A DNA stretch of 64,000 nucleotides from Acidicapsa dinghuensis (GTDB lineage Bacteria > Acidobacteriota > Terriglobia > Terriglobales > Acidobacteriaceae). How positions within the stretch are numbered: position 1 is the first letter of the stretch; each line of letters opens with the position of its first letter. Of the stretch, positions 43,901 to 54,098 are shown in pieces. The DNA is taken from positions 620,001 through 684,000 of the forward strand of contig NZ_JAGSYH010000001.1 in the NCBI RefSeq assembly GCF_025685685.1. Direction: 5' to 3'. The notes under the pieces are model-generated. The model worked only from the letters and a program-made list of their open reading frames with translations, had not been told where the DNA came from and did not search any database. Position numbers and translations under genes: made by a program.

Positions 43901-44638
43901 ATGACGAACTCAAAAACCATTTCGACGAACAGCAGCCGTGCAGAGCAAACCAGGGCGGCGATTCTGAAAGCAGCCATTCGCGAGTTCGGGGCACACGGAC
44001 TTTCGGGCGCGCGAATCGATGCGATCGCACAGGCGGCCAGCGCCAACAAGGCGCTGCTTTACTACTACTTCAAGAATAAAGAGGGGTTGTATAGCGCCGC
44101 AATCGAGTCTGTTTCCGCAGAGGTGGTGCATAATGCGCTGGCAGCTCTCGACCCGAAGTACAGCCCTGGGGAACGTCTATTGCGGTGCGCGCTCAATCAC
44201 TTCGATCGCATCCTGACCAAGCATGAGTTTCAAAGCCTGTTGCAGCAGGAGATGGTGCGTGTTCAACGCAATGAGCACCATGGAGAAACGGCTTTTTTCC
44301 AGTCCACATTCCGGCCACTGATGGAGAGGCTCCTTTCCGCTGTTGAGGAAGGTGTCCGTGCGGGAGAACTGTGCAAGGCAGAGCCCATGCAGGTGGTTTA
44401 TGCCATCTTTGGCACAAACGTTTTCTACTTTCTCAGTGCGCCGATGGTTGCTACAGCGCTTGGGATCGAACCGTTTCATCCGCAAGCGCTGGAGGCAAGG
44501 CGGCGCGGCGCCGTTCAATTGTGGGGTAATGCCCTGTTCGTCGATCGCGCGCATGGAGCAAAACTTGTCCAGAAAGTGCTTCGGCAGATGCCTATGCCTG
44601 AAGTCAAAGATTTTCAATTGCGGAGGAAGTTTGCATGA
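43901..44638 (+). CDS. TetR-family repressor of efflux operon
   Basis: 245 residues with the TetR N-terminal helix-turn-helix (TRAAILKAAIREFGAHGLSG; IAQAASANKALLYYYFKNKEG) and a C-terminal ligand-binding domain related to the YbiH/CecR group, which is usual for regulators of HlyD-ABC exporters. It is the first gene of a four-gene unit, each overlapping the next by 4 bases, and probably represses it until a drug or toxic metabolite binds. Confidence 0.9.
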   Translation: MTNSKTISTNSSRAEQTRAAILKAAIREFGAHGLSGARIDAIAQAASANKALLYYYFKNKEGLYSAAIESVSAEVVHNALAALDPKYSPGERLLRCALNHFDRILTKHEFQSLLQQEMVRVQRNEHHGETAFFQSTFRPLMERLLSAVEEGVRAGELCKAEPMQVVYAIFGTNVFYFLSAPMVATALGIEPFHPQALEARRRGAVQLWGNALFVDRAHGAKLVQKVLRQMPMPEVKDFQLRRKFA

Positions 44639-45699
44639 GTGCAAGGAACCGTGTCTTCATGATCCTCGGCATTCTTTTCGTTATTGCGCTTGCCTGGTAT
44701 CTTTTCTCGACCAATCACAGCGAAGACCTACAGCTCATCGGCACGGTGGACGCCAATGAAGTTATCGTCAGCTCGCGCATTCCTGGACGGATTCAGACGC
44801 TGACAGTGGATGAAGGCGATCAGGTACAGGCTGGACAGTTGATTGCCACGATCCAGAGCGACGACCTGGCTGCAGCGCGGGCTGCGGCTGCCGCGGCTGC
44901 CGAAAGCCAACACTTCAAAGTGCAGGGCGCGCGCGACACCGAGCGGCAAACCACGGGCAGCACGTCAAGCCAGGTGCTCAATGCGGAGGCACAGGTGCGA
45001 ACGGCGCAGGCATCGCTGTTGCAGGCTCAGGCGCAATACGAGCATCAGCAGGCCGATACAACGCGCACCGTCGCGCTGGCGAAGCAAGGCATCATGAGCC
45101 AGCAATCGAGCGATGAGCAGACGACAGCGCTGGCTGCCGACAAGGCCGCCATAGATGCCGCGAAGGAGACTGTTGCCGCAGCGCGGGCCTCATTGAAGCA
45201 GGCACAGGCGAACACGATCGAAGCACAAGCGGCTGCGAAGACCGTGGCATCGACGCGCGGCGATTATCAGAATGCGCAGGCGCTGCTGAATCAGGCTCAA
45301 GTGAATCTTGATTACGCGCGAGTGCTTTCCCCTATCGCGGGAAAAGTGAATGTGCGCGCTGCACGGCAGGGCGAGGTTGTCGCAGCGGGCACTCCGATTG
45401 TGACGGTGACGGATCTTACGCAGACGTGGGTGTATGCACCTCTGCCGGAAACCGAAGCTGACGCGGTGCAGCTTGGCGACAAGTTGCGGGTAGTGATGCC
45501 GAGCGGTGCGACGCTGTGGGGCAAAGTGATTGCGAAATCGGCAGAAGGAGACTTTGCGACACAGCGCGATGTGAGCCGGCGCAAGCGGGATATCGAAACG
45601 ATTCGGCTGAAGCTGCTGATTGATAATCCCGGCGAGAAATATGTGCCGGGAATGCTGGCCGAAGTCTACATACCGAAAGACAAGCTGGTGAAGCAATGA
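44635..45699 (+). CDS. HlyD-family membrane fusion (periplasmic adaptor) protein
   Basis: 354 residues: N-terminal membrane anchor (about 8-24), a lipoyl-type half (GTVDANEVIVSSRIPGRIQTL; VDEGDQVQAGQLIATI), a long Ala/Gln-rich alpha-hairpin (about 75-215), the second lipoyl half (SPIAGKVNVRAARQGEVVAAG) and a beta-barrel. It resembles YbhG. It links the ABC-2 pump of the next two genes to an outer-membrane channel. Start overlaps the tetR stop (ATGA). Confidence 0.9.
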   Translation: MSARNRVFMILGILFVIALAWYLFSTNHSEDLQLIGTVDANEVIVSSRIPGRIQTLTVDEGDQVQAGQLIATIQSDDLAAARAAAAAAAESQHFKVQGARDTERQTTGSTSSQVLNAEAQVRTAQASLLQAQAQYEHQQADTTRTVALAKQGIMSQQSSDEQTTALAADKAAIDAAKETVAAARASLKQAQANTIEAQAAAKTVASTRGDYQNAQALLNQAQVNLDYARVLSPIAGKVNVRAARQGEVVAAGTPIVTVTDLTQTWVYAPLPETEADAVQLGDKLRVVMPSGATLWGKVIAKSAEGDFATQRDVSRRKRDIETIRLKLLIDNPGEKYVPGMLAEVYIPKDKLVKQ

Positions 45700-46739
45700 C
45701 TGCGGCATTGAAGGACCAGGCCGAGACCGCTGCATTTCCGCCAGGCACCATCATTGGCGTGGACAACATCGTGAAGCGGTATGGCGATTTTGAGGCTGTC
45801 AAAGGCGTCTCGTTCAACGTGGGAGATGGCGAGATATTTGGCCTGCTGGGGCCGAATGGCGCGGGCAAGAGCACGCTGATCCGCATGCTGACGACGCTGA
45901 TTCCGGTGACTGCGGGGCGAGCGGTTGTGGCCGGTCACGATGTGTCGAAAGAATCGGATGCAGTGCGGCGCGCGATTGGCGTAATTCCGCAGGCGATGAC
46001 GAGCGATATCGATCTGACAGTGGAGGAGAACCTCACGATTTATGCCAAGCTGTACGAGGTTCCCAAGGCTCACCGCGAAAAGAATATCGCGGAACTGCTT
46101 GAAGCAGTGGATCTGACGAAGTGGCGCAAGGCACAGACGAAGACTCTCTCCGGGGGCATGCGGCGCAGGCTTGAGATTGCGCGAGGCTTGGTGCACGGAC
46201 CGCAGATTTTTTTCCTTGATGAGCCCACGACTGGCCTTGATCCAGTGTCGCGCGTGGCGGTCTGGGAGATGTTGAACCGACTGAAGGAGAGACGCAAGCT
46301 CACCATTCTGATCACCACGCACTACATGGATGAGGCTGACCGGCTATGCGATCGCATCGCCATTGTGGATCATGGCAAACTGGTTGCGCTCGATACTCCG
46401 CTCGCCCTCAAAGCAACTGTGCCGGGCAGCAGCGTGGTGGAGGTGCAGTTTGAGCGCGAGGATGCAGAGTGGCAATCAAAGCTGGAGCAACTGCCGGGAG
46501 TGACTTCCGTTGAATCACACGCTAATGGGCTTTACCGCGTGCTTTCGGCCAATGGTTCGCAGACAACGACGCAACTGGTGGAACTGGCGGCGCGTGAAGG
46601 TCAAGTCATCAAGGGATTGAGTGTTCAGAATACGACGCTCGATGATGTCTTCGTTTACTACACAGGCCGTCAGCTACGTGACGAACAGGTGAAGGCGCAC
46701 GGATTCGTGATGCCGCAACGTCCGGGGATGCAGCCATGA
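45696..46739 (+). CDS. ABC-2 exporter ATPase subunit (DrrA-like)
   Basis: 347 residues: Walker A GPNGAGKST, Q-loop VIPQ, signature LSGGMRRRLEIARGLVHGP, Walker B IFFLDEPTTGLDP, H-loop TTHYMDEAD, and a C-terminal regulatory extension (about 250-347) as in DrrA-type drug exporters. It energises the permease encoded next. Coupled on both sides by 4-base overlaps. Confidence 0.93.
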   Translation: MTAALKDQAETAAFPPGTIIGVDNIVKRYGDFEAVKGVSFNVGDGEIFGLLGPNGAGKSTLIRMLTTLIPVTAGRAVVAGHDVSKESDAVRRAIGVIPQAMTSDIDLTVEENLTIYAKLYEVPKAHREKNIAELLEAVDLTKWRKAQTKTLSGGMRRRLEIARGLVHGPQIFFLDEPTTGLDPVSRVAVWEMLNRLKERRKLTILITTHYMDEADRLCDRIAIVDHGKLVALDTPLALKATVPGSSVVEVQFEREDAEWQSKLEQLPGVTSVESHANGLYRVLSANGSQTTTQLVELAAREGQVIKGLSVQNTTLDDVFVYYTGRQLRDEQVKAHGFVMPQRPGMQP

Positions 46740-47848
46740 CAAGAATGTTTGCGATTGTCGAACGCGAAATGCGGAAGTTCTTCCGCTCGCCTGCTCTCAT
46801 GATGGTTTCTATGATGCTGCCGTTGGTGCAGCTTGTTGTGCTGGGCAATGCTTTTGGCGGCAAGATACGCAACGCGAAGATCGGCGTAGTGGATTACGAT
46901 CACGGATCGCAGGCGCTGAAGATTCACGAAGCGTTTCAGTCGATCGCAGTCAACATCCGTACATTTACGACGGTGGATTACGACAATGAGCAGCAGGCTC
47001 GTGAAGACGTGCGCACAGGCAAGATCGACGGCGCCGTCATTATTCCATCGCAGTATTCGCGGCGAGTGCTTGCCGATGATTCGCCGGCTATCGGTCTGGT
47101 AGTGGACAACACAGACCAGACGATGAGCGGAGCGCTTGAGCAGGAGATGCAATCGCTGGTGGATGCACTCAATGCACCGCAGATTCAGCCGCTCGTGGTG
47201 CAGTCGATTGCGCTGAAGATCGTGGAGTTGTATCCATACGTCGAGTACATGAAGTACCTGTTGTCTGGCTCCGTTGCGCTGGCCATGTATGTGGCCGTCA
47301 TGATCGGCGGGGGCATGTTGTACATCGATGACAAGGCGCGCGGCATTCACGAGGGATTTCTAGTCACGCCGATTACGCGGCTTGAACTGGTGCTTGGGCT
47401 CAATCTTGCGGGCACCATCAAAGCCGTGCTGTCGGGCATCACCCTGGCGCTAATCGGGAGCCTGGCGGCTGGGCTCGGCGTCATTTTCCATCCCATGATC
47501 GCGCTGCAGTTGTTTGCACTGATTGTTGCGACCTCAGTTGCATTCAACGGAATGATGTTCCTGATGATGGTGCGGGTGGAAGATCCGCTGGTGCCGCGCG
47601 CCATGTTCGGCGTGCTGAATACGCTACTATTCTTCCCGAGCGGCGCGATCTCGCCGATCAGCGGATTTCCCAAGTGGCTCAAGGCCATTGCGATCTGCGA
47701 TCCCTTCACCTATGCGGTCCATGGGCTTAAGGCGATCTTCCTGAAAGATGGTGGCTGGGTTGCGATACGTTTCGATCTGGCTTTTCTGTTTGGCTTCGGA
47801 ATCGTAACGCTGCTGGTTGCAACGCCTCTGTTCAAGCGAACACTCTAG
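46736..47848 (+). CDS. ABC-2 exporter permease subunit
   Basis: 370 residues: one N-terminal membrane helix, a large periplasmic domain (about 45-175; IGVVDYDHGSQALKIHEAFQ), then five helices with the ABC-2 signature region DKARGIHEGFLVTPITRLEL. It resembles YbhS/YhhJ-type permeases. Only one permease gene is present, so it probably forms a homodimer. Convergent with the sensor gene that follows, the stops being 7 bases apart. Confidence 0.91.
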   Translation: MTRMFAIVEREMRKFFRSPALMMVSMMLPLVQLVVLGNAFGGKIRNAKIGVVDYDHGSQALKIHEAFQSIAVNIRTFTTVDYDNEQQAREDVRTGKIDGAVIIPSQYSRRVLADDSPAIGLVVDNTDQTMSGALEQEMQSLVDALNAPQIQPLVVQSIALKIVELYPYVEYMKYLLSGSVALAMYVAVMIGGGMLYIDDKARGIHEGFLVTPITRLELVLGLNLAGTIKAVLSGITLALIGSLAAGLGVIFHPMIALQLFALIVATSVAFNGMMFLMMVRVEDPLVPRAMFGVLNTLLFFPSGAISPISGFPKWLKAIAICDPFTYAVHGLKAIFLKDGGWVAIRFDLAFLFGFGIVTLLVATPLFKRTL

Positions 47849-47855
47849 GGCTGCT

Positions 47856-50753
47856 TTACGCCGAAGGCCGCTCAGCGGTGAGTTCCTCGTGATAGCGACG
47901 CCATTGATTGCCGCCCGCATTCTTCGCATCGTAGAGCGCGAGATCGGCGCATTTGTACAGCCCTTCCTGATCATCGCTGTCGGAGAGAAACTCAGCCACA
48001 CCAATGCTGCATGTAACCTGCAGCGTCGATCCGCGAAACGGCAGACCTGATGCGAATGCACTTACGATTCTTTGCGCAACGGTATAGATGCCCGCTGTAT
48101 CCGCAGGCCAGATGAGTAGCACGGCAAACTCGTCGCCGCCGAGGCGGGCGACTCGATCACTCTCGCGCACAGAGGCACGCAGCAGATTTGCAGTTTGCAT
48201 AAGAACCGCGTCGCCCGCGTCGTGACCGTAGGAGTCGTTGATCTCTTTGAAGGTATCGAGATCTACCAGCAGGAGCGCAAAGACCTGCCGATGACGTTTC
48301 GCAAGTGAAACCAGAGATCGAAATTCATCGGTAAACATGCGGCGATTGGGCAGAGTTGTAAGCGCATCGTGATAGGCAATCTCTTCCAGGCGGCGATGGC
48401 TCTCCTGCAACTCAGCCGTTCTCTCGGCGACCTGCCGCTCAAGCAACTCTTTCTGTGCGATGAGACGGCCGACACGATAACGAATGATCGCATTGACAAG
48501 CGTAAAAATTGCCAGCGCGCACAGAATGAAAAACCACCACCTCAGCCACCAGGGACGCCTGATAGTAAAGGCGAATTTTGCCGAAGTCGTGCTCCACAAG
48601 CCATTGGGACCCGCAGCGATGACCTCAAAGACGTAGTCTCCAGGCGGCAACCCCTCGAAGTGGACACTGCGCTGCGTCGTGTCGATCCATGAGCCTTTTG
48701 AGCCGAGGAGACGATAGCGGAAATGCGTGCGGGTTTCGGTAGCGAAATTGAGGGCGCTAAATTGCAGCAGTAGTGAGTTCTGGGCGTATTCGAGCTTCGG
48801 ATTTTCTGTGAGCTGATACTCTTGCGATTCGCCAATGGCTGAAGTGATGACGGCGACCGGGGGCCGCGGGGGGATTTTGTACGGTGGCTCGTGAAACAAG
48901 GAGAGCCCGCGGCCTGTACCCAGCCAGACACCGCGATCGTCATCGATATAAATGGCGTGATCGTTGCCGTCATCCCAGATCAAGCCATCTTCTGTTCCGT
49001 AGCGTATCCATCGATCCTGATCCAGAACGGAGACACCGTTGTCGGTTGTGACCCAGAGACTGCCAAGGTGATCGAATGCCAGCGCATAGATCAGATCGGA
49101 AGATAAACCATCCTGCTGCGTATAGCTCTTAATGGAGATGCGATCGCCGTTGAATTGAATCCGGGCCAGGCCGAGGGCATCGCGATAGGCAATCCACAGA
49201 TCTCCGTTATGCGGCACAACCGATACCAGATCGGACGCCTTGAGTCCATCGGCCTTGGTGATGACCTTCCAACGGGAGCCGTCGAAGCTGACCGCTCCGC
49301 GCGATGTTGCCATCCAGAGACGGCCCTGCCGGTCGGCATGGATGTCATAGAAATAGTCATCCGCTGCGATGCCGGGAACAGCTACATGCTCGAACCGGAT
49401 GGGATTGCGTCCGTCGACCGGAGCGGTGCTTCGGAAGCAACCTCCGGAGGCTGCCGCGATCCACAGGATGCCATTGCGGTCGATGAGCAGTGCATTGACC
49501 TGATCTGCTTTGAGTCCTGCCGCCGCCGCGTACGTGCCGAGGAATTTACCCTCCGCATCGAAACGGCTGACGCCGGCAGGAGCGGTTCCGACAAAAACAT
49601 CTCCTGCCGGGCTGGCGGTTATAGCAAAAACATTATCGCCCGCGAGACCGTTGTGCGAAGAGTAGGTGTGTTCGACCTTGCCATCGGGACCGAAGATACT
49701 TAGCCCACCGCTGGTTCCGACCCAGAGACGGTTCGCGTGATCGTGCATCATCGACCAGACACTATCGTTGAGCAGGCCATCCGATTTGCGCCACGAAACC
49801 CACTGCCCTTGCCCAAGACGACGCAGCAAACCTCCGCCACGCATGCCGATCCAGAGAGAGTCCTGACGGTCAAGAAGGACGGGGCCAGCAACATCCGAAG
49901 GCAGGCCGTGAGCGGGATCGAGATAAATCCGCTTCGAACCTTCGAAGATCACAACTCCTGCGACTGTCGAAACGAAGAGACGGCCATGCACATCGGCGAA
50001 GAGACGAATGGACTGTGCGTTGGGGACACCTTCCGAGCGATCGACAAAACGCGATTCCCCTTTGGGCCGCTCGTAGAGATGCGAAGGGCTGCGAACCCAC
50101 AGATTACCGGCAGCATCAAAGGCAATGGCTCCCCAAAGATCGGATGGCAGCCCGGCAGGAGAGCCTACTCTTTCAAGAGAATCGCCACTCAGTTTCCAAA
50201 GATCTCCATCTCGACGGAACCAGACATCTTCACCGCGAATGAGCATGCCGCCCACAGAGCCGGAGACGACGCGGGTGAATTGATAATTACCTCTGCCGTC
50301 GGGCGTGCCGCGCAGGATGCCGGAAGTGTGTTCGAGATAGAGATGACCGGCATCATCAAAGGCTACTGCAAGAAACAGTCCCTTTGCTCCGACATCCACG
50401 CTCTGGAACCGCGATCCGGAACGCCGCGCCATGCCACCCTGGGTCGCAACCCATAGATCGCCATTGGGGGCTTCGGCTACGCTGCGAATTTCGGTATCTT
50501 CGATACCCTCGGTATGGCCAAAACTTTGAAAGGCGCTGCCATCATACCGGTAAAGACCGTTGTCCGTACCCACCCAGAGATAGCCAATGTGATCCTGAAA
50601 GAGGCAGTTGATGCCCAGATTGGCGAGGCCGTCACTCGGCCCGTACTGGCGATACGTCCGCTCCTGCGCGGAGACGCATACGGCGAAGAGCACCGGCGCA
50701 AGGGCGATCAGAGCGAACAGGGTTGTACGAAACAGCGAATACGGCCGAATCAT
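47856..50753 (-). CDS. Two-component-type beta-propeller sensor with GGDEF output
   Basis: 965 residues: signal peptide, about 14 ligand-sensor reg_prop repeats forming two beta-propellers (units such as LWVGTDNGLYRYDG), a Y_Y_Y domain (about 660-735), a membrane helix (about 745-765), a coiled coil and a GGDEF domain. The motif GGDEF (872-876) and I-site RESD are intact, so it is an active diguanylate cyclase. Such periplasmic propellers usually sense glycans in Bacteroidetes, where the output is a histidine kinase; here the output is c-di-GMP. Single-gene unit. Confidence 0.9.
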   Translation of the reverse strand: MIRPYSLFRTTLFALIALAPVLFAVCVSAQERTYRQYGPSDGLANLGINCLFQDHIGYLWVGTDNGLYRYDGSAFQSFGHTEGIEDTEIRSVAEAPNGDLWVATQGGMARRSGSRFQSVDVGAKGLFLAVAFDDAGHLYLEHTSGILRGTPDGRGNYQFTRVVSGSVGGMLIRGEDVWFRRDGDLWKLSGDSLERVGSPAGLPSDLWGAIAFDAAGNLWVRSPSHLYERPKGESRFVDRSEGVPNAQSIRLFADVHGRLFVSTVAGVVIFEGSKRIYLDPAHGLPSDVAGPVLLDRQDSLWIGMRGGGLLRRLGQGQWVSWRKSDGLLNDSVWSMMHDHANRLWVGTSGGLSIFGPDGKVEHTYSSHNGLAGDNVFAITASPAGDVFVGTAPAGVSRFDAEGKFLGTYAAAAGLKADQVNALLIDRNGILWIAAASGGCFRSTAPVDGRNPIRFEHVAVPGIAADDYFYDIHADRQGRLWMATSRGAVSFDGSRWKVITKADGLKASDLVSVVPHNGDLWIAYRDALGLARIQFNGDRISIKSYTQQDGLSSDLIYALAFDHLGSLWVTTDNGVSVLDQDRWIRYGTEDGLIWDDGNDHAIYIDDDRGVWLGTGRGLSLFHEPPYKIPPRPPVAVITSAIGESQEYQLTENPKLEYAQNSLLLQFSALNFATETRTHFRYRLLGSKGSWIDTTQRSVHFEGLPPGDYVFEVIAAGPNGLWSTTSAKFAFTIRRPWWLRWWFFILCALAIFTLVNAIIRYRVGRLIAQKELLERQVAERTAELQESHRRLEEIAYHDALTTLPNRRMFTDEFRSLVSLAKRHRQVFALLLVDLDTFKEINDSYGHDAGDAVLMQTANLLRASVRESDRVARLGGDEFAVLLIWPADTAGIYTVAQRIVSAFASGLPFRGSTLQVTCSIGVAEFLSDSDDQEGLYKCADLALYDAKNAGGNQWRRYHEELTAERPSA

Positions 50754-50940
50754 CCGGAGAAACTATCCGATTATTTTAATTGTTCTGCGTTGAAGCGGGT
50801 GCTTATTTAATTTTCGACATGGAAACTGTCCTTGCACGAAAGAAGTTTTCGATTTTTCGCCGAATGTGCCTGAAACGTACCGGTTGGCCGAGCCAGTCCC
50901 AACTGCGGCCAGCTGATTTTCGGTTCTGTACGCGAGTAGC

Positions 50941-52332
50941 TTAGGCTTGCGCAGAGACGGCTTCTGGCTGCTCAATCGGCTCAACCCGGATCTGTTTGAT
51001 ACGACGGCCCTCCATCTCGGTCACAGTCAGTCGGCGGCCTTCATACACGACGCTTTCGCCGCTTTTCGGAATTCTGCCGAGGCGCATGAGCATGAAGCCT
51101 GCGAGTGTTTCCACACCGCCGTCACGCGGCAGATGCCATTGCATCTGTGTTTCCAGATCGCGCAGGTTGACGCTGCCCTCAAGGAGCAACGCGCCCGAGG
51201 CTGTAGTCAGAATCGGTCGCGCGGGATCGTCGAACTCATCGTCGAGCTCGCCGGTCAGTTGTTCAATGGCATCCTCGACGGTGACAAGACCGACGGTTGA
51301 GCCGTATTCATCGACAACAATGGCCATCTGGCGGCGACGCTGCTGGAACTCCTTGATAAGGTCGAGGACCGTCTTGGTCTCTGGAACCATCAGCACGTCG
51401 CGCATGATCTGGCTGACACGCAGATCGGAAAAGGCGGAGACAGACTGAACGGCTGCCCTGGCCCGCAGGCCGACAGCTCCACGAAAGTGCATGAGACGTG
51501 CGAGATCCTTGGCGTAGACAACACCGATGATGTGTTCCGGGCCGCGTGTTTCGTCATAGACCGGAACACGGCTGTGCTGGTGATCGATGACGCTGGCGCT
51601 GGCAGCCTCAATCAGCGTGTTGCTTGCCAGGGACACGATCTGCTGGCGTGGCGTCATAATCTCCCGCACAGGAACTTCATCGAGCTCAAGCGCGCGGTGA
51701 ATGAGGCGCTCCTGAAATGGGGGCAAAACACCCATGCGGCGCGCCGCCGTAGCGATCAGTTTCAACTCTTCAGGCGAGTGAACGCTGGCCTCGTGCGACA
51801 TCTCGACCTGAAAGGCGCGAAGAACGAGCGTCGCCGAACCACGCAGCAGCTTCACTGCCGGCCGGGTTACGGTCATGAAAAAAAGCATCGGCGCCGCGAC
51901 CGCCAAGGCCATGTTCTCCACCCGGCGCAGGGCCAGCGACTTGGGAACCAGCTCGCCGAGCAGAACATGAAAATAGGTGATCAGCGCAAAGCCGAGCGAA
52001 ACGGCTGCGAAATGGGCGTAGATGGCCGCATGCGGAATTCTCCACGGCAGCAGTTCGATCCAGGAGAGGAAGATACCGGCGGCGGTAGGTTCACCGAGCC
52101 AGCCAATGGCGAGCGAACAGAGCGTTACTCCGAGTTGAACAGCGGGCAGGAACGCGTCGAGGTCGCGTTGCAGACGGCGGACGGACCCAGCGCCTGGAAC
52201 TTTCGCGACGACCATCTGCTCGACACGGGTATCGCGCATTGAGACGAGAGCAAACTCTGCGGCGACGAAAAAACCGTTGGCGAGGATGAGAACGGCAACG
52301 GCAACGATTTGGAGCAGAGGGAGGCCGTGCAT
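50941..52332 (-). CDS. CNNM/CorC-family hemolysin-like membrane protein
   Basis: 463 residues: an N-terminal CNNM (DUF21) membrane domain with three to four helices (about 1-200; FVAAEFALVSMRDTRVEQ), a CBS-domain pair (about 215-340; MTPRQQIVSLAS, VVDEYGSTVGLVTVEDAIEQLTG), and a C-terminal CorC_HlyC domain (about 360-440). The family takes part in magnesium or cobalt export and is often named hemolysin. The 187-base gap downstream and 264-base gap upstream show no gene. Confidence 0.9.
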   Translation of the reverse strand: MHGLPLLQIVAVAVLILANGFFVAAEFALVSMRDTRVEQMVVAKVPGAGSVRRLQRDLDAFLPAVQLGVTLCSLAIGWLGEPTAAGIFLSWIELLPWRIPHAAIYAHFAAVSLGFALITYFHVLLGELVPKSLALRRVENMALAVAAPMLFFMTVTRPAVKLLRGSATLVLRAFQVEMSHEASVHSPEELKLIATAARRMGVLPPFQERLIHRALELDEVPVREIMTPRQQIVSLASNTLIEAASASVIDHQHSRVPVYDETRGPEHIIGVVYAKDLARLMHFRGAVGLRARAAVQSVSAFSDLRVSQIMRDVLMVPETKTVLDLIKEFQQRRRQMAIVVDEYGSTVGLVTVEDAIEQLTGELDDEFDDPARPILTTASGALLLEGSVNLRDLETQMQWHLPRDGGVETLAGFMLMRLGRIPKSGESVVYEGRRLTVTEMEGRRIKQIRVEPIEQPEAVSAQA

Positions 52333-52596
52333 GACGCTTGTTTACAGGGTGAGTCTAACATTCGCGTTAGATAGCATTCTGTTCAGTGTCCGATTCGGGG
52401 CAGCAAAGTGGTTCGCCTTACGTCCGGACCTGGATCGTCTTCCAGCCTGAATCGTCTTGCGGAACCAATCTGCTGGGGCTCACGTATGAATGCTTTGGGA
52501 TCTATAGCTGTTCTCTCTGCTCGGCGCGTGGACATTGAAGTGCAAGAGAACAATCAGTAGGGACACCGGTTAGGTAGAAGAGTCGGGAGGCCGCAC

Positions 52597-53796
52597 GTGG
52601 CTACGAAGAAGAAGGGCCGGCTATGGCTCTGGATCGGTTTGGCGGTAGTTTTGTTCATCGTTGTTGCCGGGGTAGGGTTGGCTCGTTTGGCCTCGGGGAA
52701 TGGCGTCGATCCAAACAAAATGGCCAAGGTGACGCGCGGTGACATCGTCCGCTCGGTAGTCGCTACGGGAAAGATTCAGCCCATCACACAGGTCGAGGCG
52801 AAATCTAAAGCTTCGGGCATCGTCGAGAAGCTGTTTGTGGATATCAATGACCGTGTGCACAAGGGGCAGCCGTTGGCACAGCTTGACCAGCAGGAGATTC
52901 TGGATCAAGTAGCGGCGCAAAAAGCCCAACTCGCAGCCGCAGAGGCGAATGTCACCAACTTTCAGGCTGCGATCGCGCAGGACAAGGTGAACGCCGCTGC
53001 GCCGGACCTGCCCATGTACAAAACGACCCTGGATCGCAATATGCAGATGCAGAAGGATGGCGTCGTAAGCCAGCAAGCACTGGACAATGCCAATCGCGAT
53101 TATCTGGCGGCGCTCAACAAGAAAGATGCGGCACAGGCGCAGATTGGCGTGGATACCGCAAAGCTGAAACAGGCTCAAGCGCAGGTGGCACAGGCTGAAG
53201 CCAGCCTGAAGCAGCTAGAGGAACAGCTCAGCTACACAACGATCGTCGCTCCCATGGATGGCGTGGTGCTCTCGCGCGATGTCGAAATTGGCGATGCGGT
53301 CAGCTCGATCCTGGTGCTTGGATCGACGGCTACTCTGGTGATGACTCTGGGCGACACCAGCGAAGTGTATGTGAAGGGCAAGGTGGATGAGGCCGACATT
53401 GCGCATGTCTACATGGGGCAGCCAGCACGCATTAAGGTCGAGAGCTTTCCTAATCGCTACTTTTACGGCAAGGTAACGAAGATCTCTCCCATGGGCGTTG
53501 AAAAGGACAACGTGACTACGTTTGAGGTCCGGGTCTCCATCAGCAATCCGGGCGGCGAGCTGAAGTCTCAGATGACGGCCAATGCCGAGATTCTTCTGGA
53601 AGAGCACAAAAACGTGCTTCAGGTGCCTGAGAACGCGGTTGTCTATGACAGCCTGAAAAAAACCTATGTGAACGTGCCGGATAAGAACAAGAAGGAGGGG
53701 ACACGCAAAGTACCGGTGCAAGTAGGAATCTCCAACGGCTCGATGACGGAGATACTTGGTGGACTGAAGGAAGGCGACGCGGTCGTGCTGCAGTAA
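52597..53796 (+). CDS. MacA-like membrane fusion protein without adjacent MacB
   Basis: 399 residues: N-terminal membrane anchor (about 7-26), lipoyl domain halves (VEAKSKASGIVEKLFVDIND; TIVAPMDGVVLSRDVEIGDAV), alpha-hairpin (about 95-195), beta-barrel and membrane-proximal domain. The pattern fits MacA/HlyD adaptors, which normally precede a macB ABC permease; none follows here. The start is GTG 52597 with GGGAGG at 52582-52587. It may serve a pump encoded elsewhere. The 302-base stretch 53797-54098 after it shows only a hairpin (GTTCAG/CTGAAC near 53997-54024). Confidence 0.85.
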   Translation: MATKKKGRLWLWIGLAVVLFIVVAGVGLARLASGNGVDPNKMAKVTRGDIVRSVVATGKIQPITQVEAKSKASGIVEKLFVDINDRVHKGQPLAQLDQQEILDQVAAQKAQLAAAEANVTNFQAAIAQDKVNAAAPDLPMYKTTLDRNMQMQKDGVVSQQALDNANRDYLAALNKKDAAQAQIGVDTAKLKQAQAQVAQAEASLKQLEEQLSYTTIVAPMDGVVLSRDVEIGDAVSSILVLGSTATLVMTLGDTSEVYVKGKVDEADIAHVYMGQPARIKVESFPNRYFYGKVTKISPMGVEKDNVTTFEVRVSISNPGGELKSQMTANAEILLEEHKNVLQVPENAVVYDSLKKTYVNVPDKNKKEGTRKVPVQVGISNGSMTEILGGLKEGDAVVLQ

Positions 53797-54098
53797 GCCA
53801 TGTTCGGATTCGGACAGTTACGTCGCGATTGCGGACAGGAACCCGAAAAAGCCTTGGCCGCCATGCTAGGTACGTTATTGATTATGAACAAGTTAAATAT
53901 GAGAACGTTTGGCACGGAAGCTGCTATTACCAAGTGTTGAACGCTTTCATGCAGAGATCGTAGCGTGACTTTGGCAAGGAAGCATAAGATGGTTGGTTCA
54001 GTTGGCGCGGGGTAAACGCTGAACTGAAATCAACGGTTCAAAATACTCCGACGGGAACGGAAAAGCATCCCGTTGCGAAGAAGATTGTGAGGAACGCG

